Origin: a virus
DNA length: 64,000 nucleotides
Strand: one strand, 5' to 3'
IMG/VR virus record: IMGVR_UViG_3300042507_006854
Coordinates: 1-64,000 of that record
Position 1 is the first letter of the stretch. The number at the start of each line of letters is the position of its first letter. The notes beneath the pieces were generated by a model. That model saw only the letters and a program-made list of their open reading frames with translations. It ran no database searches and was not told where the DNA came from. Positions 34,485 through 45,192 of the stretch are shown piece after piece. The translations under genes and the position numbers were made by a program.

Positions 34485-36380
34485 ATGAATAAATTATCTT
34501 CAATTAAATATTTTATGAATTTATTACCAGGTAGGGCTAATTCTAGTCTTTTATCTTACATGTCTTTTGATTCTGGTAATAACCAGTTTATTAAAAATAC
34601 TTCTGGTAAAAAAGATTCAAATAATAATGATTTAATTACTGGCTTTATATTACCAAACGTGAATAATTTTTGGCAAGTTTCTGGAGCCGCATGTTTTGAA
34701 AATAATTATGTTAAAATAGTAAATAATAATAATTTATTTAATTTTTCTGATTTTACTTTCGTATCTATTATAGAAAATACGGGTTCTGTGAGTGGTGCAA
34801 CATTATTTTCAACTGTCCAAACTGGTTTAAAATTTAGTTATGACGATTTTGGGGTTGAATATGAAGAAATCTTTTTAAAAGGCTGGGAATTTGGTTTAAC
34901 TTCTAATAATAAATTATATTTTGAATATAAAGATAATAATGGTATTAAAAATATAGTTACAAAAGAAACTCTTCCAGATAAAGCCCCAATCTTTTTTCAA
35001 ATTGATTTTAAAAATTTGACTTTTGGCTATTACGATTATTTTTCAAATACTTTAAAAATTAATTATCATTTTATACAAGATGAATATATTTTTAACCCAA
35101 ATTCTTTATATATTGGTTTTAATCCAGAATCTTCCGGTTTGTATAATTTCAATAAACCATTTTATGGGAAAATGGAACAATTACTACTTTTTTCTCCATC
35201 TATTTACCAATATGAATTAGAAAATATTTTTAGTGGTTTTGTTTCTAGTTATAATTCAGGATCTTATTTTTTTAATGAATATGATGTTTCTGGAGTTACA
35301 GGTTTCGCAACTGGAGTAGATGGAGAAGAAATACCTCTTATTGGAAAAATCGTAGTGATTACTGGTTACGCTACTGGAATAATTGGAACTGTTACCGAGC
35401 TTACTGGAATAGAAACGGTATTTACTGGAATGTATGAAGATGATTTTGGTAATATAGTAGAGGGTTTTGAAGACGTATTTTTAAGTGGAACCTTCGAACA
35501 AACAGGTTTAATACCTCTTTCTGGATTTTTAACAAGGCGAGAAAGTGGTGTTATCCCTGAAAGTATTAATATTAATAATAATGAAATATACCAATATGGT
35601 AGAAATGCAATTAATCTTTTATCTAAAATAGATAATGATGATTTTATTGATATCGAAATGTTCACAGGTAATAAGTTTAATTCAAAATATAATAAAAATT
35701 TAAATGCTTATTTTGATCGTGTCAATGGTACTTTTATATTTGACAATGTAAGATTTGATGGTGAGAATAAAAATTATATAGTTTTTGCTAATGGCCAATT
35801 ATTAAATAGTGGAAGTGGGCAACGGGTTGGTTCAGTCTATCAACCTACTTCTTATATTATTAACGAGGACTACGCAGAATTGTCGCGTGGTGAAATATTA
35901 TGTCAAAATGATTTTAATATTTCAGATAATATTTTAGGAGATTTTATCTCTGGAGGTTTGATTGTTATAGATGAATTTATTCCTTTTCATCAAAATTTAG
36001 CTTCTGTTATTGGTCATCCAAATCTTCAATTTAATCAATACAATGTTTTTATTAATGGGCAAAAATTATGTTCCGGAGAGCATTATACAATTTCTAATAA
36101 TGTAGTTTATTTTAATATTAATAGCGCACTTTTTTCTGGTATTTCTGGCCGTTTAAGTTTAGTAAATTTAAACTATGATTTAAAAATAACGGGCTCTGAT
36201 AAAAATTTATTTTTACCTTCTCAAAAATATTTTGAGAATTATAGTCAAGTATATAAAAATGGTTTGCGTCAACAAAATATAGGAGATTATATTGAAATTT
36301 CGAAATTGAATATTTTAACTGGTAAAGCAATATTTGATACAAAATCTAATTTAATATATAATAATAATACTTTATTTTAA
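34485..36380 (+). CDS. LamG-like tail protein, receptor-binding candidate
   Basis: 631 residues. Residues ~20-260 follow the LamG/concanavalin jelly-roll pattern: LLSYMSFDSGNNQF at the start, strands with FSDFTFVSIIENTG, and a closing FYGKMEQLLLFSPSIYQYEL helix typical of the C-terminal edge ('f.G.id.v.if.raLs..Ei..l'). Residues ~265-355 are a Thr-Gly-rich strand repeat (VTGFATGVDG, VITGYATGIIG, TVFTGMYEDD). The C-terminal ~260 residues are more beta strands. LamG-like domains bind glycans, so host recognition is plausible. It starts one base after the preceding stop. Confidence 0.55.
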   Translation: MNKLSSIKYFMNLLPGRANSSLLSYMSFDSGNNQFIKNTSGKKDSNNNDLITGFILPNVNNFWQVSGAACFENNYVKIVNNNNLFNFSDFTFVSIIENTGSVSGATLFSTVQTGLKFSYDDFGVEYEEIFLKGWEFGLTSNNKLYFEYKDNNGIKNIVTKETLPDKAPIFFQIDFKNLTFGYYDYFSNTLKINYHFIQDEYIFNPNSLYIGFNPESSGLYNFNKPFYGKMEQLLLFSPSIYQYELENIFSGFVSSYNSGSYFFNEYDVSGVTGFATGVDGEEIPLIGKIVVITGYATGIIGTVTELTGIETVFTGMYEDDFGNIVEGFEDVFLSGTFEQTGLIPLSGFLTRRESGVIPESININNNEIYQYGRNAINLLSKIDNDDFIDIEMFTGNKFNSKYNKNLNAYFDRVNGTFIFDNVRFDGENKNYIVFANGQLLNSGSGQRVGSVYQPTSYIINEDYAELSRGEILCQNDFNISDNILGDFISGGLIVIDEFIPFHQNLASVIGHPNLQFNQYNVFINGQKLCSGEHYTISNNVVYFNINSALFSGISGRLSLVNLNYDLKITGSDKNLFLPSQKYFENYSQVYKNGLRQQNIGDYIEISKLNILTGKAIFDTKSNLIYNNNTLF

Positions 36381-36383
36381 TAT

Positions 36384-39122
36384 ATGAGAGTAATTTCGGC
36401 AGAAAACGTACAAGGCAATTTTTTTGGAGGCGATCCTTTTAGCGCTAACTGGGATTTTGGTGGGGGAACATCTCCATCAAAATTAACCCTAAATGTTGTC
36501 AATGAACAAGGTAAATATGGTAATCCCAAAAGCGCTTTAGGCTATAATAAACCACAGTCTATTTCAATAGGAAAATTTACTTTTAATGGTTATTTAGTAT
36601 CTTACTCAATAAAAGAATCTCCCACACAGGGTAAAACTTTAGAACTTGTTTATGTTGATAAATTTGTAGATTTAGATAAATATACAATTGGTTTAAAAGG
36701 TAAATGGGGCGAATCCAGCTCTGGTCAATTAATTATAGTGGGCAAAAGATACCATCCTTGTGACATTGATTTAGATTCGACAGTTGAATATCAAGAGCAA
36801 AGAGGTCAATACGACCCTTGTGATCCATGCCCCGAAATGCCAAAATTAAAATATGAATTAGCATGCAGCCCCCTATTAGAACAATTCAATATTTTTGAGA
36901 CCTATTATACTTTTAATGAGTTAGTAGATGTTATACCTTTTGATGTAGATATACCAAACGCAAAACAGTATAAAGAATACAGGTCTAATCATACCGGACC
37001 TTTGACTTCTGTTTTAGGTAGTTGGTGTTCCGATCTTGGCCTTGCTTATTTCTGGGACCCGTTTGGTGAAAAATTGGTTTTTATTAGTAGAGATAAATCT
37101 TTATCAATTAAAGACCCCGGTATCGGAAATGATATCATTGACAAAGAAGAAGGAGCTACGATGGAGAATTCCTACTCAAGAGGTCTTGTCGGTTATATGG
37201 GCTTACAAGGTGGAATAAAAGACTATAGCTGTGTAAAAAGCACGGTTGAAAATCTTGCCTGTTTAAAACTTGGAGATTTAGCTGCAGATGGAACTTATAA
37301 TAGTTTCGGTGGTGGTGAAAATAGTACTAGTTCTGCTGGAGAAGCAGATGAAAAATATGCAAATCATGAAGCAAAAGAAATTGCTATAGCTCTGAGTTAT
37401 TATTCAAAAGACATGCGTGATGCATTTTTATGGTTTGATCATTATGGAATCTTAGGCCCAGATGATTTATTAAAACAATCCGCAGATCAGGGTTCGGGAG
37501 CGTCTGCCGGTAAAATAGATGATGCGGCTACTTTTAGTTTTTTTGGCAACATGCGTGTTGTAGCTGTTTATACCGAAGGGGATGAGGGGGATAATATATC
37601 TCCAGGATTTTCGAAAATAGATGGAGCGTTATCTTCTCAACAAAGAGCGACTTACAACTTACCACTTGGGAAAGATCAGAAAGGAGGGGCGCCTGATTCT
37701 CCAAATTATTATTTTTTTATTGCCCAAGTTAATGAAGAATTATATAGAAAAGAACAAGATTCAGAAGTAGAATTATCAAGAAATTTTTTGGGTAAATATT
37801 GGTATTCCGAATTTGATACTACAATACCTAATGCTACAAATAGAACAACAGAAGTCGATATTCAAGGGCCTGACGGGGCTGGGACATGGTATTATAAAGG
37901 ATCTCAGCTTAAAAATTTACCAATTTTTAATTTTGGGCATGAAGAAGGTTCTTTTATTTCTAAATTAGATGATGAATTACCAACCGCAGATAAAGATTAT
38001 TTAAATAAAATAAATAAATATATTGGAGATCCAAAAGAAAAAGAATTTTTTATTAAAGGTTTTCTTTTGTTAGACAGGGAATCCAAATGGGAACCAAGTT
38101 CAGAGCAATCTCAATGGTATGATAGTTTATTTGATTGGTATGCCGCTCAAATTCCTGTAAAATTAGATGACGGTAGACCAAAAGTTTTATTTGATGTTTA
38201 TCCCGAAGCTGTGAATGACGCTTCTATAAGATTATATATAGCTAGAAAAGGCAATGCTTCTGCATTTAAAGTAAGAAAAGTAATTAAAACTGGACACCCA
38301 AAAGAAAGTCGTGTTCAAAAATCTTTTACAGAAAGTTATCAATCAGCATTAGGTGAATTCGTTGTAGAAGAAATTTGCAAATGGGGTATTTCAGATAAAG
38401 CAAAATATGTTTCACTTGAAATGGGTAGTCCTGTAGCAATTAAAATTGCTACGCCTGTAGAGTCATTTCAACAAGTTCAAAGTGGATCCTTAAGACAAGA
38501 TCCTGAAAAGTTATTATATGATGTTACTGGTGAAGGGGCTAATGCAAAAATTAAAGTCCCCGCTCCTTTTGATAAAGGTTATGACGCAGTAGTAAAGGCT
38601 TCTTCTAAATTTAAAGCTTTCTTGCCGAAGTATGAAAAAACATATATTAAAGAACCTAAAAATGCACAACAGGTTAGTAATGTAAGTTATTTATATGCAC
38701 AAGTAAGTGAAGAAAATCTTAATTTTTGGTTCCGAAAAAATAAAGGAAATAAGGGGTCTTCTGGTCGTGATGATTGTATGCCTACAGATAAAAATTTTGA
38801 TACCTACATGGAGAAAGTTCATCAATTCACCAGTTATACAATGAACTCTCCTCAAGATAGGTATGCATTTAAAATGGCTGGACTTTTTCCAGTAAAGTAT
38901 GGAGTTTTAGATGGTTTAAGTAGTGTTTCAATTAATATTACAGATGATGGTGTTTTTACTAATTACGTTTTAGAAGATAAAATTATTCAACCCCCTTCTA
39001 TCAATGTTATAGAACAGTTTTTAAGAAATAATGCCACCCCCCAAAGAACAATAGGAGATGGTCGTTTACCAATAGATCCTTGGAAATTAAGAAAAATGAT
39101 GGGATCTGTGGCTAATGTTTAA
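36384..39122 (+). CDS. tail hub / tail-associated protein
   Basis: 912 residues. The N-terminus resembles the beta-barrel hub of siphophage tails: SISIGKFTFNGYLVSYSIKE then GKTLELVYVDKFVDLDKYTI, the pattern 'F-x-F-x-G-x-(v/l)-x-S ... y-x-V-x-l-x-D'. Next comes the second hub segment GPLTSVLGSWCSDLGLAYFW around residue 205-225 followed by a strand EKLVFISRD. A Cys cluster (HPCDIDL; YDPCDPCPEMPK near residue 145) may bind metal or form disulfides. The middle and C-terminal parts are large, mostly beta with charged helices. No lytic motif was seen. Hub identity is from pattern and gene order. Confidence 0.6.
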   Translation: MRVISAENVQGNFFGGDPFSANWDFGGGTSPSKLTLNVVNEQGKYGNPKSALGYNKPQSISIGKFTFNGYLVSYSIKESPTQGKTLELVYVDKFVDLDKYTIGLKGKWGESSSGQLIIVGKRYHPCDIDLDSTVEYQEQRGQYDPCDPCPEMPKLKYELACSPLLEQFNIFETYYTFNELVDVIPFDVDIPNAKQYKEYRSNHTGPLTSVLGSWCSDLGLAYFWDPFGEKLVFISRDKSLSIKDPGIGNDIIDKEEGATMENSYSRGLVGYMGLQGGIKDYSCVKSTVENLACLKLGDLAADGTYNSFGGGENSTSSAGEADEKYANHEAKEIAIALSYYSKDMRDAFLWFDHYGILGPDDLLKQSADQGSGASAGKIDDAATFSFFGNMRVVAVYTEGDEGDNISPGFSKIDGALSSQQRATYNLPLGKDQKGGAPDSPNYYFFIAQVNEELYRKEQDSEVELSRNFLGKYWYSEFDTTIPNATNRTTEVDIQGPDGAGTWYYKGSQLKNLPIFNFGHEEGSFISKLDDELPTADKDYLNKINKYIGDPKEKEFFIKGFLLLDRESKWEPSSEQSQWYDSLFDWYAAQIPVKLDDGRPKVLFDVYPEAVNDASIRLYIARKGNASAFKVRKVIKTGHPKESRVQKSFTESYQSALGEFVVEEICKWGISDKAKYVSLEMGSPVAIKIATPVESFQQVQSGSLRQDPEKLLYDVTGEGANAKIKVPAPFDKGYDAVVKASSKFKAFLPKYEKTYIKEPKNAQQVSNVSYLYAQVSEENLNFWFRKNKGNKGSSGRDDCMPTDKNFDTYMEKVHQFTSYTMNSPQDRYAFKMAGLFPVKYGVLDGLSSVSINITDDGVFTNYVLEDKIIQPPSINVIEQFLRNNATPQRTIGDGRLPIDPWKLRKMMGSVANV

Positions 39123-39150
39123 TTTTAAATATTAATCTAATTTATAAATA

Positions 39151-39169
39151 AGTGTAATACACTGTATTA
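39151..39169 (+). promoter_or_regulatory. AGTGTAA element before large adhesin
   Basis: AGTGTAATACACTGTATTA ends at ATG 39170. It opens the second tail-adhesin block and leaves a near-leaderless start. Confidence 0.5.
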
Positions 39170-42100
39170 ATGTTAATTTCAGGCACAAGGTTTCGGTCAA
39201 TATATCCTCAGTCTGTAGTAAATTGGAATTTTAATTTTCAACCTACTACTAGCACTGGCGTATTTGATTTTTCTTTTATTTCGAATAGTGGAGATGTTAA
39301 TATTTTTTCTATAAAAAATGGAAAAATTCTTACTACTGATGGTAAATTAGTTGGTGGTTATAGCCCTTATTCTGATATTAATTTATCGGGCAATGTTTCA
39401 AATGGTTTTATAGATCTATACGACACTAATGGGCCTTTATATCTAGGTTATAGAACAACTAATTATAATTATGTAACAGGTTTTAAATTAAATGCTTACG
39501 ATAATTTTATAGATTTTAAATCCTTAAATATTTTAGGAGATGTTCCTCAATATTTTTATGAGAATACTTTATCATACAAATCTGGAGATTTAATAAGAGT
39601 TAATATTTTTAATAGTGGCGAATTTGATTTTAAAATTTTTTCAGGTTCAATTAATACTAATGTTTTTTCACTAAGTGGCGCGAATAATTTAACGATACCT
39701 AAAAATAATAGTGGTAATTTTTATTTAGTCCATAATGGTGTTTTTATTGATTTTTTAAATACTAAAATAATTTTAGATACAGATTTTGGCACAAAAGAAC
39801 TGCCTCTTTTAATGTCTGGAATTAGAATTGAAGATCAATTATATTATATAACAATAGGCCCAGAAATTGTTGCTATTCAAAATGATTATTTTCAAGACTA
39901 TAATATAACTTTTAAAAATTCTTCTGGAGTTAAATTGTCTGTCGAATTAAAATATGTTAGTGGTATAACAGGAGATTATTATAAACCAGTTAGGCAAACC
40001 GGTTTGGCCTCTTTGACAAATGTCTCTGGTTTAATTTCTGGAAGTGGTTTTTTATATGGAAGATCTAGCGGTGTAATAACTAGATTTAATCCTTTGAGAG
40101 GGTTCAATGAATTTGGTACCGGATTTGGAGTGGCTAGAGATTTTAAAATAGCTGAAGATCAATATATTGAAAGATTTTTTATTATTTCTGGGTCAGGTAT
40201 TGGAGAGGTATATTTAAAAACAGGTATCCGTGTTACTGGTTATAGTACTGGTGTTGTCTATTCTGGTTATATAACTTATCTAGGTGGAAATTTAACTGGA
40301 TCTATTTCTAATGCGTTAGCGACTGGAGTAACCCCAGACAGTAGAAGAAATTGGACTGTAGTTAGTGGAGTTTTAGTTCCAACTACGTCAAATACAAATG
40401 TTGATAGTATCTGCCTTATTAGGCCCGAACTTTGTCCGACTTTATTCCCCCCAAACATTTTTGTCCAAACTATTACAGGTTTAGTTACTGGTAATTCAAC
40501 AGTATTTTATGATTATACTGGGCCTATTACGGGATATTATGAAGATAGAGATTTAAGAGTCGTCGATTTAGTAGCAAACAAAGTATATATAACTGGAGAT
40601 TTCGAAGATTATTATAACGTACTTGGTGTTGCATATGCTGTCGGCCCCAGAGTTTCTGGGAAATTTATTGGTGAATTGACTAATTTTGTCGAACCTGGTT
40701 TTTGGACAATATATAAAAGATGGTCTGGCGAATTAACAGGGGAAGGATTTGTAGAATGGACTGGCTCGGGTTTTGACCCTGTTAAAGTCGAAACAAGGCC
40801 TATTATTTTTACAGGTTATTGGTCAGGACAAATTGAGTCAGGATTTCTTGTAGACTTTTGTGATTTAATAGAAGAAAACCCTTTTCCGTGCGAATTTGTA
40901 GTAGAAGGAACTCCTGAATATGTTCAAACAATAGGAAATACTGGAATTTTTTATACCGAATTAAATGAAGTAAACGTGATTACTCAAAAAAATATTGGCT
41001 ATCAATATTTAGAATGGCCTAATGAAAATAGTGATTTTTTAATTAATTCTGGTAATATTAGTTTACATTTAGAACACCCGACAGGGGGGCGTACTAGAAT
41101 TTCTAGATTAGGGTCTACTCCATCTGGATCTGGAAAATTTGATAATCTTTTTCAATTTCCTTTCTATGAAGGAGTTAATACTCAGAAATTTGAGACGGGG
41201 GATGGGGGTGAATTATTATTAATTACAGGACAACCTGTTTTAAAATTCAATTTTAAGTTAGATTCGTCTGGAAATAAAATTCCAATTTATAGTGGTTATT
41301 TATGTGAATATGTAAGAACGGGAAATAATGAAATAGCAATTATTAATGGTTTTCCAGTTCCAATTCCTTTGTCATGCGAAACTAGTTCACAATGTATTGG
41401 TAACGGAGTTTGTTTTAGTGGTATCTGTTGGGAACATAAATTTGAGTTTGAAAGATATATATTTGATGTTTCTGGAAATCCCGTCCCAGACTTAAATAGA
41501 TACCAATGCAAACCCCAAACTGGTTCTACAGGCCAATTACTTTTAAATCCACTTTTAGATATTTCTGGCTCTATTTATGTAAAAGACGAAAAAGGTAAAT
41601 ATAATAAGGTTTATACTATTCCAGGATCAGAAAACAATATCGCTGTTCCTATGTATGAAATGATTCCTGATATGTTTGTAGCATCGAGTGGTTTTTTTGG
41701 ATGGAAAGAAAGTCTTCGAACTTTAACTGGTAGAATATATCCAGATGGTAGAGCTACATATATAACAGGTATTTCTGGCAAAGGTTTTATGGCCAATATT
41801 TGTGATAGTACTTATTTTCGTTTTAATATTACGGGCACCGGAAATGAAACAAATAGTATAGGAGCCTCTTTTTTTACTCCCGAAACTGGAAGATTATTAG
41901 TTTATAAATTATATAAGAGGGGTGACGGTAAACCAATTCAACAACAAAGTGGGGGTATGTATTTTTATACTGGTAAAAATTTGATTGTAAATTCTACTTT
42001 ACATACGGGAGATTATTATGGAACACTTGATTTCTTGCCAGTTCAATGTTTAAAAGAATATTCAAATTCATGTATTGGATTTAGTCATATAAGCTATACT

Positions 42101-43576
42101 GGTTGCGATAGTGATGGATTTATAGCTGGGACTATTTATAGAAATGGTTATGATGATTTTAGAATGAAATTAAGAGTAACAGCTTATTTTGTAGGCGACC
42201 AATTTCCATATATTTCACAAGAAGTTTTTGCTAGCGGTATCATGTGGGATATTATTTTAGGACCAAAACAAAATGAAGCGACTTTTAATTTTCCAATATA
42301 CAAAAATAATAAAATAGAAAATATTGTTTATGGAAAATTTCATTTAGGAATAGCAGAGATTGGTGAGTTTCCACCATGGTTAGTCGGCGTAAAACAAGAA
42401 GAGGTTGATTTTGTGTGGAGTGGTGGGCAAAATTGTCAATCAACAATTCAATCTAGAGGTGTAAACCCAGCAAATTCTGGTCTATATGCTCCATCATTAT
42501 CTTCACTTGGGCTAGACTTACAGGAAACACCATCTTCAAGACCTAATTTATCTAATTGGGGAAATACATGCCCCACTGGAGGTTGGGAGGAATGTTTTTG
42601 TGGGCTGAACACAACAATTTGTCCTGGTATCACATGCACTGGAAATTATATTCTGGACCCTATTTCTTGTAATTGTGTTCCTCCGATAGTTACTACTGGA
42701 TGTATAAGTATTACTGGGTGTACCGGAATTCCGCCAGTAGAAATTGAATGTTCTGGAGCGGCTTTAACAATTAGTGGTTACGTTTTTTATAGAGATAGAA
42801 TCACGACGCCATGTATTGTTCCAGGTCTTGGATCATTAACCCCTACATGTGCCGGTGGTCACTGGTGTAATAGAACTGATTTTATGCCAAGGTTAAGAAT
42901 TGGTAGTTCAACAATAATCAATGCGAATAAAGCCGTTACTCTTAATAATTTGAATGGTGGTGATAGAGACGATCAGTTTGAATTTTTTATACCTGATAGT
43001 ACAATTATTAGTGGTCAAAATGTCCGTTTTGAATTACAGTGTTTGGGAAATAATTGTCATAGAGGTGTTTCATATGTAGTTATGACTACAGCAATTTCTG
43101 GTAATGTTATAAAAATATTTGATAATTGTGTAGAGCCTGATCAAGTTGCCTCTTTACCATTTATATGTACATCTCCAGGGTGTGACGGGTTTAATGTGGA
43201 TACATTAAAAAATAATTTTAATAAGGTTTTACTAAATAGCATTGAGCCTTCTCCAGATACCCCGCCAGGCCCAGGGTTTACTAGACAACATGCTTGTATA
43301 CGTTGGTTATGCACATGTGTTTCTATAAATCAGAATGGACCCCCAACAATAATTTCTTCTAGGCAGTATGGTGGACCGACAACAAATAATTTAAATTTAT
43401 CTGGTATAATTTGGAATGTTGTTCCACCACCAACATCTGGCGGTTGTTACATATATGAATTTCATTTTTATGGTTGGCAAACCCGTTCTCCAAATTCTCA
43501 ATGGATATCTGATGATTCAAAATTTGATGTTTATGGTCTAATTGCTAGGGATAGACAAACTACAAGAATTAGATAA
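39170..43576 (+). CDS. giant Cys-rich tail adhesin
   Basis: 1468 residues of almost pure beta pattern with Thr-Gly/Ser-Gly periodicity (for example GIRVTGYSTGVVYSGYITYL around residue 355). An EGF-like knot is visible near residues 735-755 (CETSSQCIGNGVCFSGICWE). From ~1130 to the end there are many Cys residues (EECFCGLNTTICPGITCTGN, GCISITGCTG). A domain around residues 1195-1320 carries C-x-GG-H-W-CNR-x-x-F, shared with the gene at 51838. Probably an extended, disulfide-stabilised host-binding protein. Disulfides would form only after export or lysis, which is odd for a cytoplasmically assembled virion. No catalytic motif seen. Confidence 0.6.
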   Translation: MLISGTRFRSIYPQSVVNWNFNFQPTTSTGVFDFSFISNSGDVNIFSIKNGKILTTDGKLVGGYSPYSDINLSGNVSNGFIDLYDTNGPLYLGYRTTNYNYVTGFKLNAYDNFIDFKSLNILGDVPQYFYENTLSYKSGDLIRVNIFNSGEFDFKIFSGSINTNVFSLSGANNLTIPKNNSGNFYLVHNGVFIDFLNTKIILDTDFGTKELPLLMSGIRIEDQLYYITIGPEIVAIQNDYFQDYNITFKNSSGVKLSVELKYVSGITGDYYKPVRQTGLASLTNVSGLISGSGFLYGRSSGVITRFNPLRGFNEFGTGFGVARDFKIAEDQYIERFFIISGSGIGEVYLKTGIRVTGYSTGVVYSGYITYLGGNLTGSISNALATGVTPDSRRNWTVVSGVLVPTTSNTNVDSICLIRPELCPTLFPPNIFVQTITGLVTGNSTVFYDYTGPITGYYEDRDLRVVDLVANKVYITGDFEDYYNVLGVAYAVGPRVSGKFIGELTNFVEPGFWTIYKRWSGELTGEGFVEWTGSGFDPVKVETRPIIFTGYWSGQIESGFLVDFCDLIEENPFPCEFVVEGTPEYVQTIGNTGIFYTELNEVNVITQKNIGYQYLEWPNENSDFLINSGNISLHLEHPTGGRTRISRLGSTPSGSGKFDNLFQFPFYEGVNTQKFETGDGGELLLITGQPVLKFNFKLDSSGNKIPIYSGYLCEYVRTGNNEIAIINGFPVPIPLSCETSSQCIGNGVCFSGICWEHKFEFERYIFDVSGNPVPDLNRYQCKPQTGSTGQLLLNPLLDISGSIYVKDEKGKYNKVYTIPGSENNIAVPMYEMIPDMFVASSGFFGWKESLRTLTGRIYPDGRATYITGISGKGFMANICDSTYFRFNITGTGNETNSIGASFFTPETGRLLVYKLYKRGDGKPIQQQSGGMYFYTGKNLIVNSTLHTGDYYGTLDFLPVQCLKEYSNSCIGFSHISYTGCDSDGFIAGTIYRNGYDDFRMKLRVTAYFVGDQFPYISQEVFASGIMWDIILGPKQNEATFNFPIYKNNKIENIVYGKFHLGIAEIGEFPPWLVGVKQEEVDFVWSGGQNCQSTIQSRGVNPANSGLYAPSLSSLGLDLQETPSSRPNLSNWGNTCPTGGWEECFCGLNTTICPGITCTGNYILDPISCNCVPPIVTTGCISITGCTGIPPVEIECSGAALTISGYVFYRDRITTPCIVPGLGSLTPTCAGGHWCNRTDFMPRLRIGSSTIINANKAVTLNNLNGGDRDDQFEFFIPDSTIISGQNVRFELQCLGNNCHRGVSYVVMTTAISGNVIKIFDNCVEPDQVASLPFICTSPGCDGFNVDTLKNNFNKVLLNSIEPSPDTPPGPGFTRQHACIRWLCTCVSINQNGPPTIISSRQYGGPTTNNLNLSGIIWNVVPPPTSGGCYIYEFHFYGWQTRSPNSQWISDDSKFDVYGLIARDRQTTRIR

Positions 43577-43602
43577 ATTTTTTATATAAAATATAATATA
43601 TT

Positions 43603-43887
43603 ATGGATTTAATATTATTCGTATTAGTGTCTTTAGGGGCTAGTTATGTTTGGTCTTATGGAGAAATATTTCTTCCTTTAAGAATTTTTATAGTCAAATA
43701 CTTGGGTAAATGGGGTAAGCCCTTTTTATGTGGCGAATGCTCTTCTTTCTGGGTCGGAGTTATCATATCAATATTTATAAACCCTTTATTCCAAATTACT
43801 TATTTAATTGTTTCCAATATTTTTTGTGGTTTAATTTCTTATTTATTATATAAATTTACGCATAAAATACTTTTTGAAAATGAATAA
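43603..43887 (+). CDS. DUF1360-like small membrane protein
   Basis: 94 residues with membrane segments at the N-terminus (LILFVLVSLGASYVW) and in the C-terminal half (FWVGVIISIFINPLFQ; LIVSNIFCGLISYLLYKF). Between them is KPFLCGECSSFWVG with Cys43 and Cys46, the pattern 'kP-x-x-C-x-x-C-x-x-F-W-v-G' that I know from DUF1360-type membrane proteins of phages and bacteria. Function of that family is not known to me. Sits at the end of the adhesin gene and just before a strand switch; overlaps the next gene by 8 bases. Confidence 0.6.
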   Translation: MDLILFVLVSLGASYVWSYGEIFLPLRIFIVKYLGKWGKPFLCGECSSFWVGVIISIFINPLFQITYLIVSNIFCGLISYLLYKFTHKILFENE

Positions 43888-44404
43888 AGAACAGATATTA
43901 GCAAATTTAAATCAATACAAAAATCCACAATTTGGAAGTTATATCGTATTTATTTTTTTAAATTTATTAACAAATTTTAAAGATAAATTTTACACTGGTT
44001 CTGAAAATATTATTCCCGCGATTTATGTAGAAATGGTTACACTAAGTAATTCTCCAAATTGCTCGTGCCGTTCTAAAGTAATAAAATATATAAATAATAA
44101 TTTAGATCAAATTTTTGAATTTATGGTAAACTGGATTAATCGAACAGAAGAATCTATTTTAAGTGAATTTTTTGATTTCTTATTTAACGAAATAGATTCC
44201 CAAAATATAAAAGCCAGATATTTTCAACATTTGGATTTAAAAACAAAAAGAATGGCTGGTAATGTCCTTGTTATCGAAGACGATCCAGTAGAATATAGAA
44301 AAGTAATAGATTACTTGCAAAAAGAAAATTTTGAATATAAAGATTTTAATTTATTTAGTTTAACAGATGGTGATAAAAAATATTTAAAGTTTTATTTCTA
44401 TTAG
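43880..44404 (+). CDS. hypothetical protein beside glycosyltransferases
   Basis: 174 residues from ATG 43880; a TTG at 43874 would add two residues and is less likely. Helical, with a central SPNCSCRSKV and a C-terminal strand-rich part with NVLVIEDDPVEYRKVIDYLQ. The last part has a superficial resemblance to response-regulator strands but lacks a receiver layout. Its stop overlaps by 4 bases the stop of the convergent minus-strand glycosyltransferase. Function unknown. Confidence 0.5.
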   Translation: MNKEQILANLNQYKNPQFGSYIVFIFLNLLTNFKDKFYTGSENIIPAIYVEMVTLSNSPNCSCRSKVIKYINNNLDQIFEFMVNWINRTEESILSEFFDFLFNEIDSQNIKARYFQHLDLKTKRMAGNVLVIEDDPVEYRKVIDYLQKENFEYKDFNLFSLTDGDKKYLKFYFY

Positions 44405-45192
44405 AATTTTCTTTGATTTATTAAAGCATTTTTACTTCTCATCGCGTGGACCAAAGTAGGTTTAATATTATATTTTTCACCCGTCATATAAGATTCGTAA
44501 CTCCATGTGGTATGTAATGGAATTATATTTTTAAAATTACCCGTCCAATCCGAAGCCCAATAATTAAAGTAATTTTCATGAAAATGAAAATTTACATTTT
44601 TACTCATATAATTTGTAATATAAGCCATCGGAATCTCTTCTGTAATTCGATAGTTATTTGACACAAAATAATTATAACAATTTATTCCTAGCTCACAAGC
44701 TTGTTTAATAAAACTTTTTTTACATATCCAATATCCAGCATTTACGTTTCTAATTTCTTTATTAAAAACACCAAGGTTTCTATACATTTGAGTTAAAGTT
44801 TGAACTGGAACTCCCCACCAATCTGGTCGTATAGTTTTTTCTGAATTAATTGGGCTTTCCAAAAAACAGTGCCAAGGATTACCTTCCCTCATTAAATCTA
44901 ATGGAGATATCTCAGGTTGTGCCACAAAATAACTATCGCTGTCTATAAAAACAAAATACTCGTAATCCATTTCTAATAATTTTATTAAATAAAAAAACTT
45001 AAACATATAATTTGCTAAACTGATTTCAATTTTTGAGTCTAGGGAACGGTTAATACAATTTTTTAAATCTTTATCTGAGAATACAATAAAATCATCTTGT
45101 ATTCCAACAGCTCTTGAAGAGTTTATCAAAGATTGAGCCATATATGCATAATCTCCCCAAGCAATTGTCCAATAACAAATTTTTTTATTCAT
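44401..45192 (-). CDS. glycosyltransferase, GT-A fold (GT8-like)
   Basis: 263 residues. YFVFIDSDSYFV holds a DxD motif at Asp84/Asp86, the metal and nucleotide-sugar site of GT-A enzymes. NVNAGYWICKKSF (about 149-161) matches the 'N-x-G-x-(w/f)' acceptor-side motif of GT8-like families. Several Trp/His motifs occur at the C-terminus (WASDWTGNF, LVHAMRSKN). It starts by ATGA overlap with the upstream minus-strand glycosyltransferase, so they form an operon. It could modify virion surface proteins or host surface glycans; the donor sugar is unknown. The opposite strand to the surrounding tail genes marks it as an inserted cassette. Confidence 0.72.
   Translation of the reverse strand: MNKKICYWTIAWGDYAYMAQSLINSSRAVGIQDDFIVFSDKDLKNCINRSLDSKIEISLANYMFKFFYLIKLLEMDYEYFVFIDSDSYFVAQPEISPLDLMREGNPWHCFLESPINSEKTIRPDWWGVPVQTLTQMYRNLGVFNKEIRNVNAGYWICKKSFIKQACELGINCYNYFVSNNYRITEEIPMAYITNYMSKNVNFHFHENYFNYWASDWTGNFKNIIPLHTTWSYESYMTGEKYNIKPTLVHAMRSKNALINQRKF

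Noticed and set aside
43880-44404. Response-regulator receiver domain suggested by NVLVIEDDPVEY
   Set aside because: The remaining receiver landmarks (phospho-Asp strand and Lys) are absent and the motif is C-terminal.
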